Shown: positions 8,340 through 17,440, counted from the stretch's first letter. The stretch is 43,281 bases of DNA from Micromonospora sp. CPCC 205371 (GCF_026130045.1 NZ_JAIBNX010000040.1:1-43281), one strand, 5' to 3'. Made by a program: numbers and translations. Notes: generated from the sequence alone by a model not told the origin.

Positions 8340-9077
8340 ATGGCCGTAGCGAAGAAGGCCACTAGCACATCGGCCGCGAAACGCGCGGCTGCCAAGAGCA
8401 CCACCCCGGCGGTCGAAGCGCCGGCTGCCGTTTCAGCATCCAGTGAGACCGACGCCGCGCCGAAGACCACGGTGGCGGCGACGAAGACCACCGCGCGGAA
8501 GACCGTCACGAGCAAGGCCGCCGCGAAGAAGGCGCCCGCGAAGCGGGCCACCGCCAGCAAGGCCACCACCACGGCCAAGAAGGCACCCGCCAAGAAGGCA
8601 GCCGCCAAGAAGACGGCTCCGGCTTCGCGTACCGCGGCCAAGAAGGCCCCGGCGCGTAAGGCGACAACGGCGAAGTCCACCACCGCTCGTAAGGCGACCG
8701 CGGCGAAGTCGACCACCGCTCGTAAGGCGACCGCGGCGAAGTCCACCACCGCCAAGCGCACGACCGCGGCCAAGTCGACTGCGGCTAAGTCGACCGCGGC
8801 TAAGAAGACGGCGGCGAAGAAGACGACCGCGGCGACCAAGACCACCGCCGCTAAGAAGACGACCGCCAAGGCGACGTCGAAGTCGACGCGTCCCACGGCG
8901 GCGAAGAAGACCACGGCGACGAAGGCGCCCGCCAAGAAGGCGGCGTCGAAGTCGACGGTGGCCAAGAAGGCACCCGCCAAGAAGGCGGCGGCGAAGACGA
9001 CCGCCGCGAAGAAGACCACGACGGCGAAGAAGGCTCCGGCCCGCAAGGCTCCGGCGCGTAAATCCGCCGCCCGCTGA
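8340..9077 (+). CDS. Lys/Ala/Thr-rich histone H1-like protein
   Basis: A 245-residue low-complexity basic protein made almost wholly of KKAPAKKA, KSTTARKATAA and similar pentapeptide-like repeats, resembling the C-terminal tail of actinobacterial HU (HupB/HupS) and eukaryotic histone H1. Only the first 60 or so residues are more varied, and no HU fold (no DNA-binding beta arm) is present. ATG 8340 has a strong AAGGAGGA 8-14 bases upstream. Repeated DNA blocks at about 8650-8760 (copies of GTCCACCACCGCTCGTAAGG) suggest expansion by slippage. Non-specific DNA or RNA binding is inferred from charge; the cellular role is unknown. Confidence 0.8.
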   Translation: MAVAKKATSTSAAKRAAAKSTTPAVEAPAAVSASSETDAAPKTTVAATKTTARKTVTSKAAAKKAPAKRATASKATTTAKKAPAKKAAAKKTAPASRTAAKKAPARKATTAKSTTARKATAAKSTTARKATAAKSTTAKRTTAAKSTAAKSTAAKKTAAKKTTAATKTTAAKKTTAKATSKSTRPTAAKKTTATKAPAKKAASKSTVAKKAPAKKAAAKTTAAKKTTTAKKAPARKAPARKSAAR

Positions 9078-9099
9078 TTGAAAGGGGCGCCAGGCTGAT

Positions 9100-10530
9100 A
9101 TGAATGGCCCCGTGGCCACTCGACGCATCCTGGCGCCCAGCATCGACTTCGGCGCGCTGCGCCGCGAGTTGGAACTGCCCGAACAGTTTCCCCTCGCGGC
9201 ACAGCGGGAAGCCGACGAGTCGGCGGCGGCGACCGCACTTCCGGCCGTCGACCGCACCGATATTCCTTTCGTCACGATCGACCCGCCCACGTCGCGCGAC
9301 CTCGATCAGGCGATGTGCCTGCGGGAGCGCCCCGGCGGCGGATACCGGGTGCACTACGCGATAGCCGACGTGGCCGCGTACGTGCGGCCGGGCGGCGCGC
9401 TCGACACCGAGACGTGGCTCCGCGGGCAGACCGTGTACCTGCCGGACGGCAAGGTGCCGCTGCACCCCTACTCTCTGAGCGAAGGCGCCGTGAGCCTGCT
9501 GCCAGGCGTCGACCGCGCGGCCGTGGTGTGGACGGTGGACGTCGACCCCGACGGTTCCACTGTGGCCACGCACCTCGAACGCGCCAAGGTGCGCAGCCGA
9601 GCCAAGCTCGACTACGCGGGCGTACAGGCCGACGCCGACGCGGGGCGGCTGCCCGAACCCATCGCCGCCCTACCCGCCCTCGGCGCTCTCCTCGCAGAGC
9701 GCGGCCTTGAGCGCGGCGCCATCAGCCTGCCGCTGCCCGAGCAGGACATCGAGCCCGACGGTGACGGCTGGCGGCTCGTCCTGCGGGCGCCGCACGCCGT
9801 CGAGGAGTACAACGCCCAGATCTCGTTGCTGACCGGGATGGCGGCCGCCAGCATCATGCTGACCGGCGGCGTGGGCCTGCTGCGGACGATGCCCACCCCA
9901 CGGTCCGAGGCGGTGGGCAAGCTACGCGCCGCGGCCACAGCACTCGGCGTCGAATGGCCCGACGGTCAGCCGGCCGGACGGGTGGTCGCCTCCGTCGACC
10001 CCGCTGACCCGCGCGCCGCCGCGTTTCTCGACCACGCCGCCGAGCTCATGCGGGGCGCTGGGTACACGGCCTTCGACGGCAAGGCGCCCGACGATGCGGG
10101 GCACGGTGCGGTCGCCGCCCCGTACGCCCACGTAACGGCTCCACTGCGGCGCCTGGCCGACCGGTACGCGACCGAGGTGTGCCTGGCGCTCCACGGCGGC
10201 GCAGAGGTGCCCGACTGGGCGCGGGAGGCGCTGCCCCGGCTGCCCGAGGTGATGTCGGACACCGACCGGGCCGCGTCGGCGGCAGAGCGCGGCGCCATCG
10301 ACCTCACCGAGGCGGTGCTGCTCGCCGGCCGGGTCGGCGACGAGTTCGACGCCGCGGTCGTCGACGTCGACGACCGTCCGAAGAAGGTGCCCGGCGGCGT
10401 GATCGCGCTCGACGAGCCGCCCGTGCGGGCCCGCTGCGAGGGCGACCTGCCGCTCGGCCAGCGAATCCGTGTGCGGCTGGTCGCCGCCGACCCTGTGCAG
10501 CGCCGGGTGCTCTTCGCGCGAACGGGGTGA
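9100..10530 (+). CDS. RNB-domain 3'-5' exoribonuclease (RNase II/R family)
   Basis: A 476-residue protein consisting mainly of an RNB catalytic domain. The active-site segment FVTIDPPTSRDLDQAM (about residues 57-72) supplies the metal-binding aspartates, followed by YRVHYAIADVAAYV and the TVYLPDGKVPLHPYSLSEGAVSLLPG signature. A PYAHVTAPLRRLADRY motif lies near residue 350. It is shorter than E. coli RNase II or RNase R; cold-shock and S1 domains are not evident. ATG 9100 has AAAGGGG about 12 bases upstream; GTG 9112 is a possible alternative. It degrades single-stranded RNA by family inference and lies near rnpB and the RNase H gene. Confidence 0.88.
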   Translation: MNGPVATRRILAPSIDFGALRRELELPEQFPLAAQREADESAAATALPAVDRTDIPFVTIDPPTSRDLDQAMCLRERPGGGYRVHYAIADVAAYVRPGGALDTETWLRGQTVYLPDGKVPLHPYSLSEGAVSLLPGVDRAAVVWTVDVDPDGSTVATHLERAKVRSRAKLDYAGVQADADAGRLPEPIAALPALGALLAERGLERGAISLPLPEQDIEPDGDGWRLVLRAPHAVEEYNAQISLLTGMAAASIMLTGGVGLLRTMPTPRSEAVGKLRAAATALGVEWPDGQPAGRVVASVDPADPRAAAFLDHAAELMRGAGYTAFDGKAPDDAGHGAVAAPYAHVTAPLRRLADRYATEVCLALHGGAEVPDWAREALPRLPEVMSDTDRAASAAERGAIDLTEAVLLAGRVGDEFDAAVVDVDDRPKKVPGGVIALDEPPVRARCEGDLPLGQRIRVRLVAADPVQRRVLFARTG

Positions 10531-10572
10531 ACCTCACATCCCGGTGCGGCGCGACGGTGGCAGGATCTGAGC

Positions 10573-11265
10573 ATGGGATTTGACGCGAGCGCCCTGCCCG
10601 ACGTGTCCGGCCGCACCGTCGGCATCATCGGCGGCACCGGCGACCAAGGGCGCGGGCTGGCGTACCGGTTCGCGCGCGCCGGGCACCCCGTGGTCATCGG
10701 CAGCCGGTCGGCCGACCGTGCGGCTCAGGCGGCGGCCGAGATCGGCGCCCTGCCCGGTGTGACCGCAGTGCCGAGCGGCGCCGCCAACGACGACGCCGCC
10801 CGCCGGTCCGACGTCGTGGTGATCGCGGTGCCGTGGGACGGGCACGCGGCCACCGTGGCGGCCCTCCGCGAGCCGCTCGCCGGCAAGCTGGTCGTCGACT
10901 GCGTCAACCCGTTGGGCTTCGACAAGCAGGGCCCGTACGCGCTGCCGGTCCCGGAGGGCAGCGCGGTGCAGCAGTGCGCGGCGCTGCTGCCCGAGTCGAC
11001 GGTCTGCGGCGCCTTCCACCATGTGAGTGCGCCGCTGCTGGCTGACCCCGAGGTCGATCGGATCGATCTCGACGTGCTGATCTGCGGTGAAGACCGGGAG
11101 GCGATCGCGACGGTGGCCGCACTGGCGGGGCGGATACCGGGCATGCGCGGCATCTACGCCGGGCGGCTGCGCAACGCGCACCAGGTCGAGGCGCTCACGG
11201 CCAACCTGATCGCCATCAACAAGCGGTACAAGGCCCACGCAGGCATCCGCGTGACCGACCTCTGA
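10573..11265 (+). CDS. npdG: NADPH-dependent F420 reductase
   Basis: A 230-residue protein with an N-terminal Rossmann motif (TVGIIGGTGDQGRGLAYRFARAG), followed by VVIGSRSADRA, the NADPH 2'-phosphate recognition region. It continues with DVVVIAVPWDGH, a VVDCVNPLGFDKQGPY segment and GAFHHVSAPLL, all typical of F420H2:NADP+ oxidoreductase. It transfers hydride between coenzyme F420 and NADP(H) in the cytoplasm. CAGGAT six bases before the ATG, with no ribosome site, suggests a leaderless transcript. It is convergent with panB, separated by a hairpin. Its presence implies that the organism makes F420. Confidence 0.93.
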   Translation: MGFDASALPDVSGRTVGIIGGTGDQGRGLAYRFARAGHPVVIGSRSADRAAQAAAEIGALPGVTAVPSGAANDDAARRSDVVVIAVPWDGHAATVAALREPLAGKLVVDCVNPLGFDKQGPYALPVPEGSAVQQCAALLPESTVCGAFHHVSAPLLADPEVDRIDLDVLICGEDREAIATVAALAGRIPGMRGIYAGRLRNAHQVEALTANLIAINKRYKAHAGIRVTDL

Positions 11266-11280
11266 TCTCGGCTTTGGTCC

Positions 11281-11308
11281 CGGCGTGGCGCCGTGAGGCG
11301 CCGCGCCG
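11281..11308. terminator. Bidirectional hairpin between npdG and panB
   Basis: Arms GGCGTGGCGCC and GGCGCCGCGCC pair with one G-T wobble around a GTGA loop. The hairpin sits between two convergent stop codons. There is no T-tract, as is usual for actinobacterial terminators. Confidence 0.6.
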
Positions 11309-11317
11309 CGGAAAGCG

Positions 11318-12148
11318 CTAGTGGAAGGCGTGCTCGGGGCCGGGGAATTCGCCGCCGCGGACCTCTTCCGCGAAACGCTGGGTGGCCTCGGTGAGCGCAC
11401 CGGCCATGTCGGCGTACCGCTTGACGAAGCGCGGTGCGTTGCCCGTGCGCAGGCCGGCCATGTCTTGCCAGACCAGCACCTGCGCGTCGGTGTCGGGCCC
11501 AGCGCCGATGCCGACCGTCGGGATCGGCAGGTCGTGCGTGATCCGCTTCGCTACCTCGCTGGTCACCATCTCCAGTACGACCGCGAAGGCGCCAGCCTCG
11601 GTGACGGCGTGCGCATCGGCGACCACGTCTTCGGCGGTGTCACCACGTCCCTGTACCCGGTAGCCGCCGATCTGGTGCTCGCTCTGCGGCGTGAATCCGA
11701 TGTGGGCCATGACCGGGATGCCCGCACCGGTGATCGCGGCGATCTGGTCGGCGACCCGCCGGCCGCCTTCGAGCTTGACGGCGTGACAGCCGCCTTCCTT
11801 CATGAACCGCACCGCCGTGCGCAGCGCCTGGGTCGGGCCTTCCTCGTATGAGCCGAACGGCAGGTCACCGATCACCAGGGTGCGCTTTGTGGCGCGGACC
11901 ACGGCGCGTACGAGCGGCAGCAGGTCGTCGACCGTCACCGGCACGGTGGTCTCGTAGCCGAACACGTTGTTTGCCGCCGAGTCGCCGACCAGCAGCACGG
12001 GGATGCCCGCCTGGTCGAAGATGGCGGCGGTGTACTGGTCGTACGAGGTCAGCATCGGCCAGCGCTCGCCGCGCTGCTTGGCCGCGATCAGGTCGCGCGT
12101 GCGTACCCGTCGGGTGGCAGGGCCGCCGTAAAGGGCCGGCTCGGACAT
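11318..12148 (-). CDS. panB: 3-methyl-2-oxobutanoate hydroxymethyltransferase
   Basis: A 276-residue PanB, the first enzyme of pantothenate synthesis, adding a hydroxymethyl group from methylene-tetrahydrofolate to ketoisovalerate to give ketopantoate. Visible signatures are [38 protein letters not shown] (metal/substrate region), [26 protein letters not shown] and [15 protein letters not shown] 12148 has GAGGAG five bases upstream; the longer open frame is an extension into the upstream gene. It is in the same orientation as nadE, 109 bp downstream, and may have its own promoter there. Confidence 0.96.
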   Translation of the reverse strand: MSEPALYGGPATRRVRTRDLIAAKQRGERWPMLTSYDQYTAAIFDQAGIPVLLVGDSAANNVFGYETTVPVTVDDLLPLVRAVVRATKRTLVIGDLPFGSYEEGPTQALRTAVRFMKEGGCHAVKLEGGRRVADQIAAITGAGIPVMAHIGFTPQSEHQIGGYRVQGRGDTAEDVVADAHAVTEAGAFAVVLEMVTSEVAKRITHDLPIPTVGIGAGPDTDAQVLVWQDMAGLRTGNAPRFVKRYADMAGALTEATQRFAEEVRGGEFPGPEHAFH

Positions 12149-12238
12149 CGTCGTCTCCTCTCGCCTCGAGGCCGCACTCGCGGTCCCCGGGTTCTGGAGC
12201 AAGCGTCCCACCGGCCCCACCGACCCCGTCAGGTGTAA

Positions 12239-12252
12239 GTGGAACATTTCAC
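12239..12252. promoter_or_regulatory. Imperfect palindrome upstream of panB
   Basis: GTGGAA and TTTCAC around a CA centre, with one G-T wobble pair, lie in the short nadE-panB gap about 90 bp before the panB start. It is a possible operator with no known protein, and the match is short. Confidence 0.25.
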
Positions 12253-12257
12253 ACTCG

Positions 12258-13976
12258 TTACGCCGGCCGCTCGCGCCAGCGATTTGTGATCGGCAGGCGG
12301 CGATCCCGCCCGAACGCCTTGATCGAGATCTTGGTGCCCGGAGCGGACTGCCGGCGCTTGTACTCGGCGACGTCGACCATGCGCAGCACCCCGTCGACGA
12401 GCGCCGGGTCGGGCCCCTCGGCGACCAGCCGGGCCCGCCCGTGGTCGCCGTCGACGTACCCGGCGAGGATCGCGTCGAGCTCGTCGTAGTCGGGCAGCGA
12501 GTCGGTGTCGAGCTGGCCGGGGCGCAACTCTGCGCTCGGCGGCTTGGTGATCGAGCTCTCCGGGATCGGTGGCTCGGTGCCGCGCCTCTCGGCCTCCTCG
12601 TCGCGCCAGCGAGCCAGCTTCCAGACGAGCGTCTTCGGTACGTCCTTGAGCGGGTTGAAGCCGCCGACCGAGTCACCGTACAATGTGGAGTATCCGACGG
12701 CCAGCTCGCTCTTGTTGCCCGTGGTGAGCACGAGGTGGCCCTCCTGGTTGGACAGCGCCATCAGGATGACGCCGCGCACGCGCGCCTGGAGGTTTTCGAC
12801 GGCGAGACCGGAGAGCGACATGTTGGCGAGGAACGCGTCGACCATCGGCTGGATCGGCTCGATCCGGTAGTCGAGGCCCGTGCGCTTGGCGAGGTCGGCC
12901 GCGTCGTCCTTCGAGTGCCCCGACGAGTGCTGGCTGGGCATCGACACGCCCACGACCCTGTCCGAGCCGAGCGCGTCGACGGCGATCGCCGCGACGACCG
13001 ACGAGTCGATGCCGCCCGAGAGGCCGAGCACTACCGAGCGGAAGCCGTTCTTCTCCACGTAGTCGCGCAGGCCGAGCACCAGCGCGTGCCACACCTCGGC
13101 CTCGTCGGTGACGCGGTCGGCGATACCGCCCTCCACAAAGGAGGTTGGTGCCGGCGGAGCGGAGGGGACCTCGACGCGGCGCACCGCCATCTCGCCGAGG
13201 TCGCCGGTCGGCGCGTCCGGTACGGCCGCGGGCACGTCGAGGTCGTGGATCATCATGTGCTCGGCGAACTGTGGCGCGCGGGCGAGCAGCGTGCCGTCGG
13301 CGGCAACCACCATGGAGTCGCCGTCGAAGACCAGCTCGTCCTGACCGCCGACCATGTTGACGTACGCGATCGCCGCGCCCGCCTCGGCGGCCCGGCGCTG
13401 GACGAGCGACAGCCGCACATCGTCCTTGTTCAGCTCGTACGGCGAGCCGTTGATGTTGACGACCAGGCCGACCCGGGCCCGCCCCGCCACCGCGAACGGG
13501 CCACCGGCCTGCCAGATGTCCTCGCAGATGGTGAGCGCGACGTCGACGCCGGCCAGCCGGATGACGGTGAGCGTGTCGCCCGGCTCGAAGTACCGGTCTT
13601 CGTCGAAGACTCCGTAGTTCGGCAGGTGGTGCTTGTAGTACGTGGTGAGCACCTCGCCGCCGTGCAGCACGGCGAGCGCGTTTCGAGGGCCCTCGTCCGC
13701 GTCGAGGTAGCCGACGACGACCGGCAGCTCGCCCAGCCCGTCGGCAGCCAGGCCGGCGGCGAGGCCGCGCAGCGCCGCCGTCGACGCCGCGACGAACGAT
13801 TTGCGGAACACGAGGTCTTCGACCGGGTACCCCGTCAGCATCATCTCGGGGAACGCCACGATCTGTGCGCCGGAGCCGGCGGCGGCGCGGCTCCACTCCC
13901 GCACCGTGGCGGCGTTGCCGGCCAGATCGCCGACGGTCGGGTTTACCTGGGCGAGGGCGATGCGCAGAGTCGGCAT
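12258..13976 (-). CDS. nadE: Glutamine-dependent NAD+ synthetase
   Basis: A 572-residue two-domain NadE. Residues 1-270 are a nitrilase-type glutaminase with the Glu-Lys-Cys triad: E in [13 protein letters not shown] in [15 protein letters not shown] in LTICEDIWQ. Residues 290-572 are the ATP-dependent amidase with the SGGIDSS loop near residue 315, [15 protein letters not shown] and a terminal [21 protein letters not shown]-type region. It converts deamido-NAD+ to NAD+ using glutamine-derived ammonia. ATG 13976 lies inside the end of the upstream anchored-protein gene (34-bp overlap), so translation may be coupled. Residue positions are approximate. Confidence 0.95.
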   Translation of the reverse strand: MPTLRIALAQVNPTVGDLAGNAATVREWSRAAAGSGAQIVAFPEMMLTGYPVEDLVFRKSFVAASTAALRGLAAGLAADGLGELPVVVGYLDADEGPRNALAVLHGGEVLTTYYKHHLPNYGVFDEDRYFEPGDTLTVIRLAGVDVALTICEDIWQAGGPFAVAGRARVGLVVNINGSPYELNKDDVRLSLVQRRAAEAGAAIAYVNMVGGQDELVFDGDSMVVAADGTLLARAPQFAEHMMIHDLDVPAAVPDAPTGDLGEMAVRRVEVPSAPPAPTSFVEGGIADRVTDEAEVWHALVLGLRDYVEKNGFRSVVLGLSGGIDSSVVAAIAVDALGSDRVVGVSMPSQHSSGHSKDDAADLAKRTGLDYRIEPIQPMVDAFLANMSLSGLAVENLQARVRGVILMALSNQEGHLVLTTGNKSELAVGYSTLYGDSVGGFNPLKDVPKTLVWKLARWRDEEAERRGTEPPIPESSITKPPSAELRPGQLDTDSLPDYDELDAILAGYVDGDHGRARLVAEGPDPALVDGVLRMVDVAEYKRRQSAPGTKISIKAFGRDRRLPITNRWRERPA

Positions 13977-14707
13977 GTCTCCATCTTCCCCGGTGACGCG
14001 GGCCACTGTCCCAGCGGCTTGGCCCGGTCGAGTGCGCGGCGCAGCGTGTCCGCCACATCGTCGGGGTCCACCGTGCCGGCGGGGCCGAGATGGCGCAGTA
14101 CCGACAGCACGGCACCGACGCGACCGACCGCGAGGTACCCCTCGCGGGTGCCGCTCTCGCCGCGAGCCGGGGCGCGCACCGCGGACGCCTCGTGGCCCGC
14201 CCCGCGCAGCGCCATCTCGCGCAGGTGGACGCGGACGGCGGTACCGTCGTCGAGCCGCGCGTCGAACTCGGGGCAGGCCCCCGACGCGGCGCGGAGTTCG
14301 CCGAAGGCGCGCTGCGCGCCGTCCGGCCCGAAGAGCGTGAGTGCCTGCCGCAGCAGCGTGCCGTCGCGCCGCCCGGCGAAGTCGCCGACCGCGCGGCCGG
14401 CGGCCCAATCACGCGCGACGTCCCCCGGGCGCCCCAAGAGGGCCCGGCAGCGCTCCCGCCGGTCCGGACCGGCCGCTGTCCGCGGCGCCGACGTTTTGCG
14501 GTAGCCGTCCGGCAGGTCGGCGGCCGCGAGCAGCGCTTCGCGCAGCTCCGGCTGCGTGGCGGTGAGCGGCCCGAGCCGCGGGGACGGCGTGGGGTCCGCG
14601 GCGTGCCCGCCGGTCACCCGCACGTGCACGACACCAGCCAGCACGAGTACCGCGGCCAGCAGCCCGCCCAGCGTCAGGCCGCCGACGATCACGCGGCTGC
14701 GTACCAT
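13943..14707 (-). CDS. Membrane-anchored extracytoplasmic protein, unknown function
   Basis: A 254-residue protein with one N-terminal membrane segment (about residues 8-30, GGLTLGGLLAAVLVLAGVVHV) followed by a short Pro/Ser-rich linker and an extracytoplasmic domain containing two cysteines and the segment LLAAADLPDGYRKTSAP. That segment is reminiscent of sensor-like domains outside mycobacterial kinases, but the match is weak. The last 11 codons overlap the start of nadE in another frame. ATG 14707 is the first start before the membrane segment. No catalytic motif was recognised. Confidence 0.75.
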   Translation of the reverse strand: MVRSRVIVGGLTLGGLLAAVLVLAGVVHVRVTGGHAADPTPSPRLGPLTATQPELREALLAAADLPDGYRKTSAPRTAAGPDRRERCRALLGRPGDVARDWAAGRAVGDFAGRRDGTLLRQALTLFGPDGAQRAFGELRAASGACPEFDARLDDGTAVRVHLREMALRGAGHEASAVRAPARGESGTREGYLAVGRVGAVLSVLRHLGPAGTVDPDDVADTLRRALDRAKPLGQWPASPGKMETCRLCASPSPR

Positions 14708-14798
14708 GAATTGTCCCCTCCCGGTCTGTTTGGTATCAACGGCGAGGAACCGGACAGGGTTGCGCCCGGCCCCGAGACATGCGGCGCTCGGCGTTGCC

Positions 14799-14814
14799 GT
14801 AACGTCGGCGTAAC
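14799..14814 (+). promoter_or_regulatory. Possible GlnR half-box upstream of glnA2
   Basis: Two GTAAC pentamers six bases apart (14799-14803 and 14810-14814) lie about 62 bp before the glnA2 start. GlnR sites alternate GTNAC and GAAAC with six-base spacers; here the second element departs from GAAAC, so the match is weak. Confidence 0.3.
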
Positions 14815-14875
14815 GGGGTAGGGGGAGACTCCGTACAGCTCAGGGACCGCGTCACCGCGTCACAAGGGGTTAGCA

Positions 14876-16228
14876 GTGGACCGTCAGCAGGAGTTCGTGC
14901 TCCGCACGCTCGAAGAGCGCGACATCCGGTTCGTCCGGTTGTGGTTCACCGACGTGCTGGGCACGCTCAAGAGCGTCTCGGTGGCGCCGGCCGAGTTGGA
15001 GGCCGCGTTCGAAGAGGGCATCGGGTTCGACGGCTCGGCGATCGAGGGCTTCGCCCGGGTCTTCGAGTCCGACATGATCGCGATGCCCGACCCGACCACC
15101 TTCCAGGTGTTCCCGTTCGAGGGCGGCGTCAGCGGCGAGAGCGCCCGGATGTTCTGCGACATCCTGCTGCCCGACGGCAGCCCATCCTGGGCCGACCCCC
15201 GCCACGTGCTGCGCCGTGCGCTGTCCAAGGCGGCCGAGAAGGGCTTCACGTTCTACACCCACCCCGAGATCGAGTTCTTCCTGCTGGAAAACGGCCCGGC
15301 TGACGGCTCGTTGCCGAAGCCGGTCGACGCCGGCGGCTACTTCGACCACACCACGCACGCGGTCGCCCGTGACTTCCGGCGGCAGGCCGTGCTCGCGCTG
15401 GAGCGGATCGGCATCTCGGTCGAGTTCAGCCACCACGAGGTCGCGCCCGGCCAGCAGGAGATCGACCTGCGATACGCGGACGCGCTCACCACGGCCGACA
15501 ACATCATGACCTTCCGGCACGTCGTCAAAGAGGTCGCGCTCTCCCACAACGTGCGCGCCACATTCATGCCGAAGCCGTTCACCGACCAGCCGGGCAGCGG
15601 CATGCACACGCACCTCTCGCTGTTCGAGGGCGAGCGCAACGCGTTCCACGACGCCAGCGACCCGATGAAGCTGTCGAAGGTCGCCAGGGCGTTCATCGCC
15701 GGCCTGCTGGTGCACGCCCGGGAGTACACGGCCGTCACCAACCAGTGGGTCAACTCGTACAAGCGGCTCTTCCCGCAGGCCCTGCCCGACCGGATCACCG
15801 AGTCGCCGGCGTACGTCTGCTGGGGGCACCTCAACCGGTCCGCACTGGTGCGCGTCCCGGCGTACGGCAAGCCCAACTCGGCGCGGGTCGAGGTCCGCTC
15901 GCTCGACTCGGCCGCCAACCCCTACCTCGCCTTCGCGGTCATGCTCGGCGCGGGCCTCAAGGGCATCGAGGAGGGATACGAGCTGCCGCCGGGTGCCGAG
16001 GACGACGTTTGGTCGCTGTCCGTCGCCGAGCGCAAGGCGATGGGGTACGAGGCGCTGCCCGAGAACCTGTCGGAGGCGATCGACGTGATGGCCGGCTCCG
16101 AGCTGATCGCCGAGGTGCTTGGCGAGCACGTCTTCGACTTCTTCCTGCGCAACAAGCGGGCCGAGTGGGAGCAGTATCGCCGCGAGGTCACCCCGTACGA
16201 GCGCCAGCGCTACCTAGGCGCCCTCTAA
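14876..16228 (+). CDS. glnA2: Type I glutamine synthetase-like enzyme GlnA2
   Basis: A 450-residue GSI family enzyme. It has the beta-grasp LWFTDVLGTLKSV, FDGSAIEGFARVFESDM, the YTHPEIEFFLLENG metal site, QQEIDLRYADA, FMPKPFTDQPGSGMHTHLSL, and NRSALVRVPAY plus RVEVRSLDSAANPYLAFAVML for ATP and glutamate. The position of the adenylylated Tyr holds DVWSLS instead of DLYDLP, so GlnE should not regulate it. AAGGGG precedes GTG 14876. It is the Rv2222c/SCO2241-type paralogue; the Streptomyces GlnA2 has been reported to gamma-glutamylate polyamines, which may apply here but cannot be read from sequence. Confidence 0.93.
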   Translation: MDRQQEFVLRTLEERDIRFVRLWFTDVLGTLKSVSVAPAELEAAFEEGIGFDGSAIEGFARVFESDMIAMPDPTTFQVFPFEGGVSGESARMFCDILLPDGSPSWADPRHVLRRALSKAAEKGFTFYTHPEIEFFLLENGPADGSLPKPVDAGGYFDHTTHAVARDFRRQAVLALERIGISVEFSHHEVAPGQQEIDLRYADALTTADNIMTFRHVVKEVALSHNVRATFMPKPFTDQPGSGMHTHLSLFEGERNAFHDASDPMKLSKVARAFIAGLLVHAREYTAVTNQWVNSYKRLFPQALPDRITESPAYVCWGHLNRSALVRVPAYGKPNSARVEVRSLDSAANPYLAFAVMLGAGLKGIEEGYELPPGAEDDVWSLSVAERKAMGYEALPENLSEAIDVMAGSELIAEVLGEHVFDFFLRNKRAEWEQYRREVTPYERQRYLGAL

Positions 16229-16258
16229 CCCAGAGCGTGCCGTGCGGGCCCTCCCGCG

Positions 16259-16330
16259 CCCTTCCCGCCGCCCTTCCCGCCGCCCTTCCCGCCGCCCTTC
16301 CCGCCGCCCTTCCCGCCGCCCTTCCCGCCG
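16259..16330. repeat. 12-bp tandem array (CCCTTCCCGCCG x6)
   Basis: Six contiguous identical units of CCCTTCCCGCCG. The last unit runs directly into the CCGCCGATCAAGG end of the foldback unit. No spacers separate the units, so this is not a CRISPR. Confidence 0.95.
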
Positions 16331-16407
16331 ATCAAGGGCAAATGCACGTGGTTCGATCTCTTTTTCGCGTGCATTTGCCCTTGATCGATGGAGATCTCCT
16401 TGATCGA
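16325..16407 (+). repeat. Foldback unit, locus 1 left copy
   Basis: An 83-bp unit of the same family as 38008-38090. It contains a perfect 20-bp hairpin: CGATCAAGGGCAAATGCACG at 16329-16348 pairs with 16368-16387 around a 19-base loop containing TGGTTCGATCTC. A second shorter GATCTCCTTGATCG end follows. It may act as a terminator for glnA2 as well as being a repeat. Confidence 0.85.
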
Positions 16408-16736
16408 CGCCGTTGAGTTAAGGGATCTGGCGACGCGTCAAGCCTGACCGCCGCGGACGGCCCGGCGCCGCTAGGCGCCGCCCACCGACCGGATTAGCTC
16501 GAGGAACGGCCACCCTGACATCTGGCTCGGGGCTTAAGCCGACGGCGTTGTCCCCCTTGATCGCCGCGGTGGTCGCGCAGGGGCGCGGGCGCCCCGCGCA
16601 GGGCGCCCTTTGCGTGGCGCGATCGTTGGTTCGCGCTCGCGCTGTGTGATCTCCGGCATGCGTTTGGGCGGTGGCTTGCGTTTTGGCAGGGCTTGGGCTT
16701 GCCGGGCTTGTGCATGGGTGGCGGCTTGGTGCTCGT

Positions 16737-16810
16737 CGATCAAGGAAATTCGCATGGATCGAGGGGAAATGCACGGGGGTTAGGGGTCGAACCACCAGCA
16801 TTTGCCCTGG
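16737..16810 (-). repeat. Foldback unit, locus 1 degenerate inverted copy
   Basis: In the opposite orientation to 16325-16407. Recognisable parts are CGATCAAGGA, GGGGAAATGCAC, GTCGAACCACCAG and CATTTGCCC in the order expected of the inverted unit, with many substitutions in the stem. Confidence 0.6.
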
Positions 16811-16948
16811 GTCGGCACGGGCCGCGCGGCGGGGCCGCCCACCGCCCCGCTCACCGCGGGGAGCGCCTTTAGGGCTGATGGACGGGAAGGGGGCGGTGCC
16901 GCCCGCCGGCGCCCCGGGGGACGGGCGTGGCGAGCGGCACCGGGTCTG

Positions 16949-17440
16949 TTACTGCGTGGGGCTCGCCGACGGCGTGCTCGGCTTCTCGCCACCGCCGCCC
17001 GGGCCGCGCCCGGGGCCGCCCTTGCCGCCGCCGAGGCCGCCCAGGACGCCGGCCTCGTACGCCTTGAGGATCGCGTCGGCCTGCTCCTGGGTGAGCTTGC
17101 CGTCCTTCACCGCGGCGTCGAGCCGGCTCTTCAGCTCGGCCTGCCGGTCGGCCTGGCTCTTCTCCGTGCCCCTCGGCTGGCCCTGCGGCTTCAGGTCGCC
17201 ACGGACCTTCTCGATGGCGGCGGCCACCTTGTCCTCCGAGATGCCCAGCTCAGCCGCCAGGGCCTTGGCGAACTCGGCGTCGCGCTCCGCCCGGGCCTGC
17301 TTCCGGTCGCTCTGGCCGGTGGACGAGGAGCCCGAGCCGTCCTCCGCGAACGCCACGGTGGGCGCGGCGATCCCGACCGCGAGCACGCCCGCCGCGGCCA
17401 ACCCGGCGAACATCGTCTTCTTGGATATCGGCCTGGACAT
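16949..17440 (-). CDS. Secreted helical protein, unknown function
   Basis: A 163-residue protein with a clear Sec signal peptide (about residues 1-32, FAGLAAAGVLAVGIAAPTVAFA, cleavage near AFA-ED). Two helical repeats follow, of the type ELGISEDKVAAAIEKVRGDL and LDAAVKDGKLTQEQADAILK, as in small secreted bacterial proteins of the YckD/DUF2680-like kind. The C-terminus is Gly/Pro/Ser-rich and disordered. ATG 17440 has GGAGG four bases upstream. The mature protein is likely extracellular or wall-associated; no enzyme motif is seen. Confidence 0.85.
   Translation of the reverse strand: MSRPISKKTMFAGLAAAGVLAVGIAAPTVAFAEDGSGSSSTGQSDRKQARAERDAEFAKALAAELGISEDKVAAAIEKVRGDLKPQGQPRGTEKSQADRQAELKSRLDAAVKDGKLTQEQADAILKAYEAGVLGGLGGGKGGPGRGPGGGGEKPSTPSASPTQ

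Larger units (their letters stand above)
16229..16948. other. 720-bp gene-free repeat tract
   Basis: Between glnA2 and the secreted-protein gene. It contains a six-unit 12-bp tandem array, a hairpin-forming 83-bp unit, about 330 bp of unique GC-rich sequence with an extra CCCTTGATCGCCG end-like motif near 16555, and a degenerate inverted copy of the 83-bp unit. No reading frame here looks coding. Confidence 0.7.

Noticed and set aside
16780-16800. A tRNA-like T-arm (GGTCGAACCACCA)
   Set aside because: No acceptor, D or anticodon arms fit; the sequence is the loop of the degenerate inverted foldback unit.
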